Positions 34,101 to 48,600 of a DNA stretch of 64,000 nt are shown here, piece by piece; the first letter of the stretch is position 1; the number at the start of each line of letters is the position of its first letter. A program made the position numbers and the translations under genes. The notes below the pieces were generated by a model. That model was not told the origin of the DNA and did no database searches. It worked only from the letters and a program-made list of their open reading frames with translations. The stretch is from Histoplasma ohiense (Eukaryota > Ascomycota > Eurotiomycetes > Onygenales > Ajellomycetaceae), in contig JAEVHH010000005.1 of the NCBI GenBank assembly GCA_017607445.1, forward strand, positions 4,407,001-4,471,000, given 5' to 3'.

Positions 34101-34788
34101 TCTATACTAAGTTCTCAGTGAGAGAGAAGCTTTTCAGCTTCTTTCTTATTGAATATATCTGTAAAGTCTTCATACAATTTGAGTAGTTTCTTGTGTGATT
34201 TCTTGAGATCTTTGAATTCTAACTTTTCTAATGCTTTTTTGATATCTGTCATACTAGCAGTGAATACTTGGATGTTCTTCTTCTCATATGTTTGATAAGT
34301 TAGTAGTTTGTATACTTCTGCTGATATCTGAGTTAGATCAGTGGTTCTATCAATGTTCTTCTCATAAACACAGTCATCTTCTGAGAAAATAAGATAGTGA
34401 TTGTGTGTGTCCAACAAGGTTCCAAATTCTGTGAGCCATGATAGACTGAGTATTAGATTATACTCAAGATTTTATATTTTGTATATGTATATATTCTTTT
34501 TCTTATATTCTTCTACATCAATATTAAATCTTATCATATTGTAGGAGACAGATCCTCTGAAGCTGTCAAATTCACTGAGTTTATACAGTTTGAAAAAGAG
34601 AATATGCTGAAGCTTATGCTTCTTGATCAGCTGAATGTCTATAAGAGTGTAATGAAGAAAATCACTGTCTATCATTGCTTATACATTGACTAAGCTATTT
34701 ACAATGACAGAGATCATGATTGCATTTACTTGTATTTTCTGTTTGAATCTTCAGCTAGCTTTCTGCTTCTTGAGCTCTCATTCATATT
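31156..34788 (-). pseudogene. pol of element 1C (broken)
   Basis: Same domain order as 1A. Protease reads MIDSDF, so the DSG Gly is Asp (34472-34675). RT box is YMNN (33386-33604 fragment), both catalytic Asp lost. RNase H is open at 32987-33193. There are many TGA codons. It is among the most degraded family-1 pol copies. Confidence 0.9.
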
Positions 34789-35815
34789 TTAGAGTGAGAG
34801 CTTGTCTTTTCTCTGTTCTTGTCTATTCACAGATGACACAGCATTTACATATGTGAGGAGTTTACTCAGAGTGATTATATTCAGATATTGATTTGTGAAG
34901 TGCTCTAACTTGTTGCAGTGTATGCAGACTTCTTTGATGATTCAGTCAGCAGTGTTCTTCTCTGAGATGTTGAAGACTCTTGAGTGACTTGTGTTTATAT
35001 GTGGGACTCAGTCTATTGATTCTGATTCAGAGGCAGAGGGCGCTGCAGAGCAGTTCAGAATATATGTATTTATTCAGTGAAATTCTCTGTGATTTTAAAG
35101 TGTGTGGAACTGAGACAGATTGTTGTTCAATAGATGAAGATCAGTGCAGAATTCACTGTATATTGAGAGCTTTGAATACTCTATACTTTGATTATGCAAC
35201 TGAAAGTTCAAATTTTTGAACAATATATTGATCTTGATGATGTTGTCTCAGTCTTACCCACCTGCTTCTAGAAGTTTGTGATTGAATTCAGAAAGATAAA
35301 TTGTCAATATAACATTCATCTGATAAGTTTGATTAAGCCAGTCTAACATCTTGACTTGAAGTGTAGAATTGAGAAAGAGAGAGTTGAGTTGTTGAAAGAC
35401 TAGCTCTGATGTACACTGATGATTCTGACAATGACTCATTCAGAATTGAAATTTTGCTAATGTGTTGCCATTCAATCTGCTATGAATATACCATGCTTGA
35501 TTGAATAGTGAGTCTATTGCTTGTTCATCAATGTCCAATTTGGTGTTTGCTTTTGACTTTCATGTGAGGTAGAGTGCTAGATCTTTCTTGTATTTGTCAA
35601 GAATTGAAAGCTTCTCTCTTAGAGGCTTTTTGTAAGATGTGGATGTAGAAGGAACAGTGAATGTGAAAGTGCTCATCTCAGCAAGTTATTGTTGCAATTC
35701 AGTCATCTGTAGTGCTTGCTGCTAAAGAATACTTTGTAGATCTAAGTTGTCATCTACTGTGTTTGAGTGCAGTGAGTGTTTGTAGAATTGTTTGTAGTTC
35801 ATTTCAATATCTAGA
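34789..35815 (-). pseudogene. gag of element 1C (broken, start codon region split by 1D)
   Basis: Family-1 gag ending at TAA 34789-34791. Codons MNYK start at 35802, and the upstream MxLDI codons continue beyond element 1D at 54013-54017. The Trp of the FQxWMSH segment is TGA (near 35437). Confidence 0.85.
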
Positions 35816-36348
35816 TGTAACAGACATACTTCGATTAATGATCTAACACTATCCTAATACAGATTATGAATTGATTAAGGAAAGAAAGAGAAAAGAAATC
35901 AGAAGAAAAGGTTGTACAAAGAGAATTCTTATAGAGAGAAGTTCAGAGTGAAAGAATAACAGAAGCCACTCCACAGTGGAGCACAGAGCAGAAGAACATT
36001 AAAAGCTATGTGAAAGAATCATTAGAAACTACACAAGTGCAGAGTATGAAACAGAAGAATCATTGAGAGCTATGCAGAAGAATTGTTAGAGACTATACAA
36101 GCACAGAATACAGAGTGAGAGAACATTAGAAGCTACATGAAAGAATTGTTAGAGACTATACAAGCACAGAGCACAGAGCAGAAGAATGTTAAGAGCTACA
36201 CAGAAGAATCATTAGAAACTACATAAGTGCAGAGCATGAAGTGAAAGAATATTGAGAATTACACAAGATCACAACAGTCAGAAACAAGTGAATGCAGAAG
36301 AAGAGTTGATTGTGTAAGTTAATTACTAACAGATACTAATTCATCACA
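35816..36348 (-). repeat. 3' LTR of element 1D
   Basis: 533 bp. One CpG (TTCGAT) lies at the outer edge and none elsewhere. It is followed by TTATCTCTCTC, a polypurine tract with C-to-T changes. Confidence 0.93.
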
Positions 36349-36716
36349 TTATCTCTCTCTACTGAGATGAGTGAGAACTTATAGATGTCTAGAGTGACAG
36401 TGTTCTTCAAGACAGATGTGAATTCTCAGATCAGACAATCATATTCTATTCATTTGACAAGATATTCACAGCAGTAGTGGTTGATTCTATTGTCAAAAAT
36501 TGCTTCAATTTCTCACTCAAGTTCATTGTCTTCTTCTACAATAATGAGTGGCTGTCAATTGAAGGTTCTCTGTGAGGGGAATGGATCCTCAGCTGCAGGT
36601 TGGAGCAGGTTCATATGAAAAATATTATGAATATCAGATGAGATGTTGAGTTGATAATTGTGTGTGTTTAGCACTTTCTTCACTGTATATTTGATGTGAT
36701 GATAATCTAGTATATG

Positions 36717-37250
36717 TGTAACGGGCGTACTTCGATTAACGATTTGGTACTATCCTAATTACAGATTATGAATTGATTAAGGAAAGAAAGAGAAAAGAAA
36801 TCAGAAGAAAAGATTGTACAAAGAGGGTTCTTATAGAGGAAAGTTCAGAGTGGAAGAATATCAGAAGCCACTCCACAGTGAAGTGTGGAGTGGAAGAACA
36901 TTAAGGAGTATGTATAAGAATTGTTAGAAACTACACAAGTGTGGAGTGTGGGACAGGAGAATCATTGAGAGCTATGCAGAAGAATCATTAGAGACTACAC
37001 AAGTGCAGAACACAGAGCAGAAGAACATTAGAAGCTACACAGAAGAATCATTAGAGACTACACAAGTGTGAAGTATAGAGTGAAAGAATGTTAAGAGCTA
37101 CACAGAAGAATCATTAGAAACTACACAAGTGTGAAGCATGAAGTGGAAGAACATCAAGAATTATGCAAAATCACAGCAATCAGAAACAAGTAAGTGCAGA
37201 AGAGAAGTTGATTGTGTAAGTTAATTATTAATAAGTGCTAATCCATCACA
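36717..37250 (-). repeat. 3' LTR of element 1E
   Basis: 534 bp, all four CpGs in the first 26 bp. Followed by TTATCCCCCTC. Confidence 0.95.
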
Positions 37251-40200
37251 TTATCCCCCTCTACTGAGATGAGTGAGGACTTGTAGATGTTGAGAGCAGC
37301 GGTGTCCTCCAAGACAGACACAGATTCCCAGATCAGACAATCATATTCTATTCATTTGATGAGATATTCACAGCAGCAGTGATTGATTCTATCATCAAGA
37401 ATTGCTTCAATTTCCCACTTGAGTTCATTATCTTCTTCTACAATGGCAGGTGGCTGTCAATCAAAGATTCTCTGAGAGAGGAATGGATTCTCAGCCATGG
37501 ATCAGAGCAGATTTGTATGAAAGACATTGTGAATGTCAGATGAGATGTTGAGTCAATAATCATATATGTCTAGCACTTTCTTCACTGTATACTTGGCATG
37601 ACAGTAATCTAGTGTACATGAGAGATGATCTGTTTTTATATTCTTGAGATCTAGTCAGACTTTGTCTTCTATATAGTATTGAATTGCAGAACTTCTTCTG
37701 ATGTTTATTTGATTTTTATAATCTTGCTGAGTGCTGATCATTGAAGCTTCTGCTTATTTGTGAACTTTCTTCAGCTTGCTCACAATGTTCTCTATCATCT
37801 GTATAAGACTGCAGATGTATGTGGTTTCTTGAGAAGTCTCAGAGAAGTTCAGAATCTCTAAGTTGTATTCATATAGAAAAAAGAATGAGTTTACATCTGT
37901 TGTAGCAGAATCTTGACTGTTAATCACAATCTCAGCATGTGGTAGCAGATTGCTTCAATTGTCTTGCATGTAATTGCAGAACTTACAGAGAATGTTTTTT
38001 ATCATTTATATCATTCTCTCAGTAGCTTCATCAGTCTCTGAGTGATATGCTGTTGATAACTTTCATTCAATTCTTAATAATTGGCATATGCAGACTCAGA
38101 GTGTACTGATGAATTGACTGTTTCTATCTGACACAATGAATGAAGGCAGACTGTGTATACAATAGAACAGACTTCTGATGAAGGCATCTGCAACTACTTC
38201 AACATTCATCTTGTCACAGAGCTGTAGTATTACATCCTTGCTGAGTCAGTCAACAATGACTAGAATGTTTGTAGAACCTCTACTTTCAGATAAGAAAACT
38301 GCAAAATCAATAGCTATATCACATCAAATTCAATCAGAGACAGATAGAGACTTCAGCATCTCTTTTCAACATTCACATCATATCATCACTGAGCCACAGT
38401 GATCACAGTTGTGTACAAACCAGTATATATCTTTCAATATATCTGATCAGTAGAATTCTCAGACAACAATATTGTACATGATTTTGTGTTCTGAGTATCT
38501 GATCATTGATGAGTTATGAATTTCTTGCATGATTCATGTTTATAGAGATTCTGAATTGAGGACTCATCATCTATCTCAAAAGTGTAAGCAGTTGTCATTG
38601 TCAATCAAACATGCTGAGATATCTGTTCTTGAATATATATCTGTGGAGAATTGAGATGCTTTGCTTTGTACAGCTTCAGCAGCTTATTGTCAGAATTCAT
38701 CTGTCTCTGTTACTAGTCTCCATTGTTCTTTGAGTGAGGGTTCTTGAGCTCAGAACTGATTGATATGTACACAGAGTTCATCTGATTGTATAGAACTTTC
38801 TATAATTGCAGAATCAATTAATCAATACTCTTGATGTTTCCATCTATCATTCAAGTCATCAGATGACATATCTTGTTTTTGATGAGACAGAGCATCTGCA
38901 AGAGTGTTCTCTACTTCAGATCAATAACAAATTGTGAATGAAAAATGGCTAAGAAACAATGATCAACACATATGCCTTTCAGTGAGCTTATGAGTGGTTG
39001 TGAAGTACTCTAGATTCTTATGATTGATAACAATCTTGAATCTCTCAACACTCATGAGTTCAGATTTTCATTCTTTGAGACATTGTATGATTGCTAGAAG
39101 CTTCTTGTTGTAGATCTCATAGTTGCATTCAGTGGATGACATCTTTTTCAAGATGAAGGCACAAGATTGTAGAACATCTTTGTTGTCATATTGCATCAGT
39201 GCTCCATCTACTATGTAATCTGAGGCATCTGTTTTGAGAATCATATGCTTATCTGAATTGAATGATTGCAGCATCAGAGTGTTTGTGAACATACACTTCA
39301 GCTTTTTGAATGCTGCATCCACTTTGTCAGTTCATTGAAATACAGCATCTTTCCAGATCAGATTCATTAGTGATTGTATAATATCAGAGAAGTTCTTGAT
39401 AAATCTTCAATAGAAGTTGACAAACTCTAGAAAGCTTCTAGTCTCTTTTACTGAGACTGATGCCTCTCAGTTGAGGATTGCTTCCACCTTCTTAGAATTC
39501 ATATGTACACCTTTTTCAGCTTTGATGATGAATTCTAGATAGATTATAGACTTGGTCTCAAAGTTGCATTTGTCAATGTCTACTTGCAGTCCAGCTTTTC
39601 ATAGATGATCAAGAACTTGTCATACATGCTTACAGTGCTCAGTGAGTGATCCATCAGTGAAGATCAAGATATCATTCATATACACTGAGACAATCTCATC
39701 AAGCAGATCTCATAGAGCTCAGTTAATGTATTTCTGAAACATACTCAGAGCATTCACTAATTCAAAGAGGGTCACTGTCCATTCATATAATCTGTAACAT
39801 GTACAAAAGACAGTTAACCATTCATCATCTTCATTAATTCTTATCTTGTAGAAGACTGCAGAGATATCAAGTTTTGTAAATCATTTTACTTTTTCTATCT
39901 GTTTGAGCATTTTATTGATGAGTGGAAGAGAGTATCAGTCCTTCTGTGTAATCTTGTTGAGTTCTTGATAGTCAATGCAGAATCATAAGCCATCTTCTGA
40001 TTTCTTCACAAACAGTACAGATGCTGCAGCAGATGAGTTGCTAATATAAATGAAGCCTTTGTCTAGTAATTCATTGAGTGTTTTTCATAGAACAAGAAGC
40101 TTGTTGTGTGATATGCTGTAGAGAGAATCTCAAAGCAGTTGCAGATTCTTACTGTCTTTCTTGATGAGCTTGATCATATGATCTATACTGAGTTCTTGAT

Positions 40201-40870
40201 GAGAGAGAAGCTTTTCAGCTTCTTTCTCATCAAACATGTCTGTGAAGTCTTTGTATGATTTGAGTAGTTTCTTGTGCAGTTTTTTGAGATCTTTAGATTC
40301 TAACTTTTCTAACACTTTCTTGATATTCATCATGCTAGCAGTGAACACTTGGATGTTCTTCTTCTCATGTGCTTGATGAATTAGTAGTTTGTATGCTTTC
40401 ACTGATATCTGAGTGAGATCAGCAGTTCTATCAACATTCTTCTTGTAAACACAGTCATCTTCTGAGAAAATAAGACAGTGGTTGTGTGTGTTCAACAAGA
40501 TTTCAAATTCTGTGAGCTATGATAGACTGAGCATTAGATCATACTCAAGGTCTTGTATTTTGTATACATATATATTCTTTTTCTCATGTCCTTCTATATC
40601 AACATTAAATCTTATCATGTTGTAGGAGGCGGATCCTCTGAGGCTGTCAAATCCACTGAGTTTACATGATTTGAAAAAGAGAATACACTGGAGCTTATGC
40701 TTCTCAATCAGCTGGGTGTCTATAAGAGTGTAGTGAAGAAAACCACTGTCTATCATTGCTTGTACATTGACTAAGCTATTTACAATGACAGAGATTATGA
40801 TTGTATCTGCTTGCATCTTCTGCTTGAATCTCCAGCTAGCTTTTTGCTTCTTGAGCTCTCATTCACATTT
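37238..40870 (-). pseudogene. pol of element 1E (broken)
   Basis: Protease MIDSGF (40517-40816), then linker (40130-40498), RT with box YMND near 39670, RNase H ...TDASDYIVDGALMQYD (39068-39322, catalytic Asp present), integrase and chromodomain. One extra T near 40865-40873, just past the gag stop, moves pol into the gag frame, unlike other copies. Confidence 0.9.
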
Positions 40871-41902
40871 TTAGAGTGAGAGCTCATCTTTTCTCTGTTC
40901 TTGTCTATCCACAGACAACACAGTGTTCACACACATGAGGGGTTTACTCAGAGCAATTGCATTCAGACATTGATTTGTGAAGTACTCTGACTTGTCACAG
41001 CATATGCAGACTTCTCTGACAATTCAGTCAGCAGTGTTCTTCTCTGAGACATTGAGAATCCTCAGATGACTTGCATTCACATGTGAAATCCAGTTCATTG
41101 ATTCTGGTTTGAAGGTGGAGGATGCTGCAGAGCAGTTTGGAGTGTACACATTTGTTCAGCAGAATTCTCTGCAATTTTGAAGCATACAGAACTGAGACAG
41201 ATTGTTGTTCAACAGACAAAGATCAGCACAGAATTCACTGTATATTGAGAACTTTGAACACTCTATACTTCAGTTATGCAACTGGAAGTTCAAGTTCTTG
41301 AACAATATGTTGATTTTGACAGCATCATTCCAGTCTTACCCATCTGCTTCTAGAAGCTTGCAATTGAATTCAGAAAGATAAGTTGTCAACACAACATTCA
41401 TCTGACAAATTTGATTAAACCAGTCTAACACCTTGGCTTGAAGTGTAGAATTGAGGAAGAGAGAGTTGAGTTGTTGAAAGACTAGCTCTGATGTATGCTG
41501 ATAGTTCTGACAATGACTCATTCAGGGTTGGAATTTTGCTAACACATCACCATTCAATCTGCTATGGATATACCACACTTGATTGAATAGCAAGCCTATT
41601 GCTTGTCCATCAATGTCCAATTTGGCATTCACTTTTGACTTCCACATGAGGTAGAGCACTAGGTCTTCCTCATATTTGTTGAGGATTGAAAGCTTCTCTC
41701 TTGAGGGCTTTTTGTGAGGTGCAGATGTAGAAGGAACAGTGAACACAGAAGTGCTCATCTCAGTCAGTTGTCATTGCAATTCAGTCATTTGTAACATCTG
41801 CTGCTGGAGGATGCTTTGTAGATCTAAGTTATCATCCACTGTGTTCAGATGTGGTGGGTGTTTGTAGAATTGTTCATAGTTCATTTCAATATCTAAGAAC
41901 AT
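40871..41902 (-). pseudogene. gag of element 1E (broken)
   Basis: 1,032 bp, MFLDIEMNYEQF start. Core segments are open at 41522-41758 and 41336-41521. TGA replaces the Trp of FQPWMSH. CCHC region near 40960-41010. Confidence 0.88.
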
Positions 41903-42259
41903 GTAATAGTAATAAAAGAAAAGGAATACTTGTAGACACTCAGTCCTCTCACAGACACTATTCACAGTGTTGCAGCATTAAGCTTGATCAAACTTCTTTG
42001 TGATCACTATTTGCAGTGTTACAGTTCATAGACACTCAGACCTTGTAGAACACAGTCAATTGTGTTTCAGATGCTTAGACACAACAGTCTATATAACTAA
42101 TGATAAGAACACTCAGATCCACAAGAGATCTCTTGTAACAACTAGACACTCAGATCTGTAAACAATACACTCAGATGTAAGAACTGATAACAACACACTC
42201 AGATGTAAGAACTAATAACAAGACACTCAAGCCTTAAACACAGAAGAATCAATTTATAA

Positions 42260-42793
42260 TGTAACAGATGTACTTCAATTAATGATTTGATACTATTCTA
42301 ATTACAGATTACAAATTGATTAAGGAAAGAAAGAGAAAAGAAATCAGAAGAAAAGATTGTACAAAGAGGATTCTTATAGAGAAAAGTTCAGAGCAGAAGA
42401 ATATCAGAAGCTGCTTCACAGTGAAGCATGAAGTAGAAGAACATTAAAGAATATGCATAAGAATCATTAGAAACTACATGAGCACAGAGTGTGAGGCAGG
42501 GGAATCATTGAGAGCTACACAGAAGAATCATTAGAGACTATATGAGTGTGGAACACAGAGCAGAAGAACATTAGAAGCTACACAGAAGAATTGTTAGAGA
42601 CTACACAAGCACAGAGCACAGAGTGAAAGAACATTAAAAGCTACACAGAAGAATCATTAGAAACTACACAAGTGCAGAGCACAGAGTGGAAGAACATCGA
42701 GGATTACACAAAGTCACAGCAATCAGAAACAAGCAGGTGCAGAAGAGGAGTTGATTGTGTAAGTTAATTATTAACAGATGCTAACCCGTCACA
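42260..42793 (-). repeat. 5' LTR of element 1E
   Basis: 534 bp. Two CpGs (ATCGAGG, CCCGTC) in the last 100 bp or so at the outer edge, none elsewhere. Confidence 0.95.
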
Positions 42794-45179
42794 ATATGCA
42801 AGAGATGATCTGTTCTTATGTTTTTGAGATTCAGTCAGACTTTGTCTTCTATATAATATCAGATTATAGAACTTCTTCTGATGTTCATTTGATTTTTATA
42901 ATCTTACTGAATGCTGATCATTGAAGCTTCTGCTCATTCACAGACTTTCTTCAGCTTGCTCATGATATTCTCTGCTGTCTGTATGAAGCTGCAGATGTAC
43001 ACAGTTTCTCAGAGAGTCTCAGAGAAGTTCAGAATCTCTAGATTGTATTCATATAGAAAGAAGAATAAGCTTACATCTGTTGTAGTGAAATCTCAACTGT
43101 TAATTGCAATCTCAGCATGTAACAGCAGATTGCTTCAGTTGTTTTGTGTGTAATTACAGAACTTACAGAGAATGTTCTTTATCATTTGTATCATTCTTTT
43201 GATAGCTCCATCAGTCTCTGAATGATACACTGTTGATAACTTTTGTTCAATTCTTAATAATTGACATACATAAGCTCAGAATGTGCTGATGAATTGACTG
43301 TCTCTATCTGATACAATGAATAAAGACAAATCATGCATACAATAGAACAGACTTCTGATGAAGACATCTGCAACTACTTCAGTATTCATCTTATCACAGA
43401 GCTGTAGTATTACATCCTTGCTGAGTCAGTCAACAATGACTAGAATGTTCATAGAATCTCTGCTTTGAAGTAAGAAAACTGTAAAATCAATAGCTATATC
43501 ACATCAAATTCAGTTGAAGACAGATAGAAGCTTCAGCATCTCTTTTCAGTGTTCACATCATGTCATCACTGAGCCACAGTGATCACAGTTGTGTATGAAT
43601 CAGTGTATGTCTTTTGATATATCTGATTAGTAGAATTCTCAGATGACAATATTGTACATAATTTTGTGTTCTGAGTGTCTGATTATTGATGAGTCATGAA
43701 TTTCTTGCATGATCTGTGTTCATAGAAGTTCTGAATCAGAGACTCATTGTCTATCTCAAAAGTGTAAATGATTGTCATTGTCAATCAAATATGCTGAGAT
43801 ATCTATTCTTGAGTATACATCTGTGGGGAATTGAGATGCTTTACTTTGTACAGCTTCAGTGACTTGCTGTCAGAATTCATCTGCTTCTATCACTAGTCTC
43901 CATTGTTCTTTGAGTGAGGATTCTTGAGCTCAGAACTGATTGATGTGTATGCAGAGTTTGTCTAATTGTATAGAACTTTCTATAATTGCAGAGTTGATTA
44001 ATCAATACTCTCAGTGTTTTCATCTGTCATCTAAGTCATCAGATGATATATCTTGTTCTCAGTGGGAACAGAGCATTCACAAAGATGTTCTCTACTTCAG
44101 ATCAATAATAAATTGTGAACAAAAAACAGCTAAGAAACAATGATCAATGCATATGTCTCTCAATAAGCTTACAAATGATTGTGAAGTATTCTAAGTTCTT
44201 ATAATCAGTAACAATCTCAAACTTCTCAACACTCATAAGTTTGAACTCTCATTCTTTGAGATATTATATGATCACTAGAAGCTTCTTGTTGTAGATCTTG
44301 TAGTTGCATTCAGTGAGTGACATCTTTTTTAAGATGAAGACATAAGATTGTAGAACATCTTTGTTATCATATTGCATTAGTACCTCATCTACTACATAAC
44401 TCAAGACATCTGTTTTGAAAATTGTATGCTTATCTGAATTGAATGATTGCAGTATTGAAGTGCTTGTGAATATACACTTCAGCTTTTTGAATGCTGTGTC
44501 CACTTCATCAGTTCATTGAAATACAGCATCTTTCTGAGTCAGATCTGTCAGTGGTTGTATGATATTGAAGAAGTCTTTGATGAATCTTCAGTAGAAGTTG
44601 ATGAATTCTAGAAAGCTTCTAGTTTCTTTTACTGAGACTGATGCCTCTCAGTTGAGAATTGCTTCCATCTTTTTAGAATTCATGCATACATCTTTTTCAG
44701 CTTCAATGATGAATTCTAGATAGATTATAGACTTGATCTCAAAGTTGCATTTGTCAATGTTCACTTGCAGTTCAGCTTTTCATAGACAGTCAAGCACTTG
44801 TCATACATGTTTACAGTGCTCAGTAAATGATTCATCAGTGAATATTAAGATATCATTCATGTATGCTGAGATGATCTCATTGAGCAGATCTTGTAGAGCT
44901 CAGTTAATGTATTTCTGAAACATACTCAGAGTGTTTGCTAATTCAAAGAGAGTCACTGTCCATTCATATAATTCATAACACATATGAAAAACAGTTAGCC
45001 ATTCATCATCTTCATTAATTCTTATCTTGTAGAAGGCTGCAGAGATGTCAAGTTTTGTAAATCATTTTGCTTTTTCTATCTGTTTGAATGTTTCATTGAT
45101 AAGTGAAAGAGAGTATCAGTTCTTCTGTGTAATCTTATTGAGTTCTTAATAGTTGATGTAGAATTGTAAGCCTTCTTCT

Positions 45180-45691
45180 TGTAACGGGTGTACTTCGATT
45201 AACAATCTAGCACTATTCTAATACAGATTATGAATTGATTAGGGAAAGAAAGAGAAAAGAAATCAGAAGAAAAGATTGTATGAAGAGGGTTCTTATAGAG
45301 GAAAGTTCAGAGCAGAAGAATATCAGAAGCTGCTCCACAGTAAAATGTGGAGTGAAAGAACATTAAGAGATACATGTAAGAATTGTTAGAAACTACATGA
45401 GTGCAGAGTGTGGAGTGAGGAAATCATTGAGAGCTACATGAAAGAATTGTTAGAGACTACACAAGTATGAAACACAGAGCAGAAGAACATTAGAAGCTAC
45501 ACAGAAGAATCATTAGAGACTATATGAGTGTGAAGCACAGAGTGAAAGAATGTTAAGAGCTATATGAAAGAATTGTTAGAAACTATATGAGCACAGAGCA
45601 TGGAGTGGAAGAACATTGAGGATTATATGAGTGGATGCAGAAGAGGAGTTGATTGCATAAGTTAATTACTAACAGATGCTAATCTGTCACA
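45180..45691 (-). repeat. 3' LTR of element 1F
   Basis: 512 bp. Two CpGs (AACGGG, TTCGAT) in the first 20 bp at the outer edge, none elsewhere. Confidence 0.94.
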
Positions 45692-48600
45692 TTATCCCCC
45701 TCTATCAGAGTGAGTGAGGACTTGTAGATGTTGAGGGCAGTGATGTCCTCCAAGACAGACACAGATTCCCAGATTGAATGATTATATTCTACTCATTTGA
45801 TGAGGTATTCACAGCAGTGGTGGTTGATTCTATTGTCAAGAATTGCTTCAATTTCCCACTCAAGTTCATTATCTTCTTCTACAATGATGGGTGGCTGTCA
45901 ATTGGAGATTCTCTGGAAGGGGAATGGATTCTCAGCCACAGATTGGAGCAGATTTGTATGAAAGATATCATGAATGTTAGACAGAGTGTTGAGTTGATAA
46001 TTATGTGTGTCTAGCACTTCCTTCACTGTATACTTGATGTGATGATAATCTAGTGTATGTGAGGGGTGATTCATTCTTATATTCTTGAGATCTAGTCAGA
46101 TTTTGTCTTCTATATGATATTGAGTCACAGAACTTCTTCTGATGTTTGTTTGATTCTTATAATCTTACTGAATGCTGATCATTGAAGCTTCTGCTTATTC
46201 ACAAACTTTCTTCAGCTTGCTCATGATGTTCTCTGCTGTCTGTATGAAGCTGTGAGTGTATGCAGTTTCTCAGAGAGTCTTGAGAAAGTTCAGAACCTCT
46301 AAGTTGTATCTGTGTAGAAGAAAGAATGAACTTACATCTGTCATAGCAGAATCTCAATCATTAATCACAATCTCAGTGTGTGGCAGCAGATTGCTTCAGT
46401 TGTTTTGTGTGTAATTGCAGAACTTATGAAGAATGTTCTTTACTGTTTGTATCATTCTCTCAGTAGCTTCATCAGTCTCTGAGTGGTACACTGTTGATAA
46501 CTTTCATTCAATTCTTAATAATTGACATATGTGGGCCCAGAGTGTGCTGATGAATTGACTGTCTCTATCTAACACAATGAATGAAGGCAGACTGTGTATA
46601 TGATAGAATGAGCTTCTGACAAAGACATCTGCAACTACTTCAGTGTCCATCTTGTCACAGAGCTGTAGTATTACACTCTTGCTGAATCAGTTGACAATAA
46701 CTAGAATGTTTATAGAATCTCTGCTTTTGAATAAAGAAACTACAAAATTGATAGCTATATCACATCAAGTTCAGTTGAAAACAGATAGAGGCTTCAGCAT
46801 CTCTTTTCAGCATTCACATCATGTCATCACTAAGCCACAGCAATCACAGTTGCATATGAACTGATGTATGTCTTTCAACATATCTGATCAGTAGAATTCT
46901 TGAGTGATGATGTTGTACATAATTTCACATTCTGAGTGCTCAGTCATCAGCAAGTTATGAATTTCTTGCATAATCTGTGTTCATAGAGATTCTGAATTGA
47001 GGACTCATCACTTATCTTGAAAGTGTAAGCAGTTGTCATTGTTGATTGAATATGCTGAGATATCTGTTCTTGAGTATACATCTGTGGGGAATTGAGGTGC
47101 TTTGCTTTGTACAGCTTCAGTGGCTTGTTGTCAGAATTCATCTGTCTCTGTCACTAGTCTTCATTGTTCTTCAAGCAAGGGTTCTTGAGCTTGGAACTGA
47201 TTGATATGTATGTGGGGTTCATCTGATTGTGTAGAACTTTCTATGATTGCAGAGTTGATTAACTGATGCTCTCAGTGTTTCCATCTATCATTCAAGTCAT
47301 CAGATGGTATATTTTGTTCTTGACAGAACAGAGCATTCACAAGAGTGTTCTCTACTTCAGATCAATAATGAATTGTGAATGAAAAACAGCTAAGAAACAA
47401 TGACCAACATATATATCTCTCAGTAAGCTTACAAGTGATTGTGAAGTACTCTAGATTCTTATGATTGATAACAATCTCAAATCTCTCAACACTCATGAGT
47501 TCAGATTTCCATTCTTCAAGACATTGTATGATTGCTAGAAGCTTCTTGTTGTAGATCTCATAGTTGCATTCAGTGAATGATATCTTTTTCAAGATGAAGA
47601 CACAAGATTGTAGAACATCTTCATTGTCATATTGCATCAGTGCCCCATCTACTATATAATCTGAGGTGTCTGTTTTGAGAATTGTATGCTTATCTGAATC
47701 AAATGATTGCAGTATTGATGTGTTTGTGAACATACACTTCAGCTTTTTGAATACTGTGTCCACTTCATCAGTCCATTGGAATATGGTGTCTTTCCAGATC
47801 AGATTCATTAGTGATTGTATGATATTGAAGAAGTTCTTGATAAACCTTCAGTAGAAGTTGACAAACTCTAGAAAGCTTCTAGTCTCTTTTACTGAGACTG
47901 ATATCTTTCAATTGAGAATTGCTTTCATCTTCTTAGAATTCATATGTATGCCTTTTTCAGCTTCAATGATGAATTCTAGATAGATTGTAGACTTGATCTT
48001 GAAGTTGCATTTGTCAATGTCCACTTGCAGTTCAGCTTTTTGTAGATGATCAAGAACTTGTCATACATACTTATAATACTCAGTGAGCAATCCATCAGTG
48101 AAGATCAAGATATTGTTCATATACACTGAGGTGATCTCATCAAGCAGGTCTTGTAGAGCCCAGTTAATGTATTTCTGAAATGTACTTGAAGCATTCACTA
48201 ATCCAAAGGGGGTCACTGTTCATTTGTATAATCTGTAATGTATACAAAAGATAGTTAGCCATTCATCATCTTCATTAATTCTTATCTTGTAGAAGGCTGC
48301 AGAGATGTTAAGTTTCATAAATCATTTTGCTTTTTCTATCTGTTTGAGTGTTTCATTGATGAGTGGAAGAGGATATCAGTTCTTCTGTGTAATCTTGTTG
48401 AGTTCTCAATAGTTGACACAGAATTGTAAGTCATCTTCTGATTTCTTCACAAACAGTACAGATACTGCAGTGAATGAGTTGCTAATATAAATGAAGTCTT
48501 TGTCTAGTAATCTGTTGAGTGTTTTTTGTAGAATGAGGAGCTTGTTGCACAACATGCTGTAGAGAGAATCTCAGAGCAGTTGCAGATTCTTACTGTCTTT

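Larger units (their letters stand above)
36717..42793 (-). mobile_element. Gypsy element 1E (family 1), full length, in 1D
   Basis: 6,077 bp with TSD ATATG (36712-36716, 42794-42798). Two 534-bp LTRs. Its left outer edge keeps four CpGs in 26 bp (AACGGGCG, TTCGAT, AACGAT), while the inward copy of the same bases at 42260 keeps none. Confidence 0.96.
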
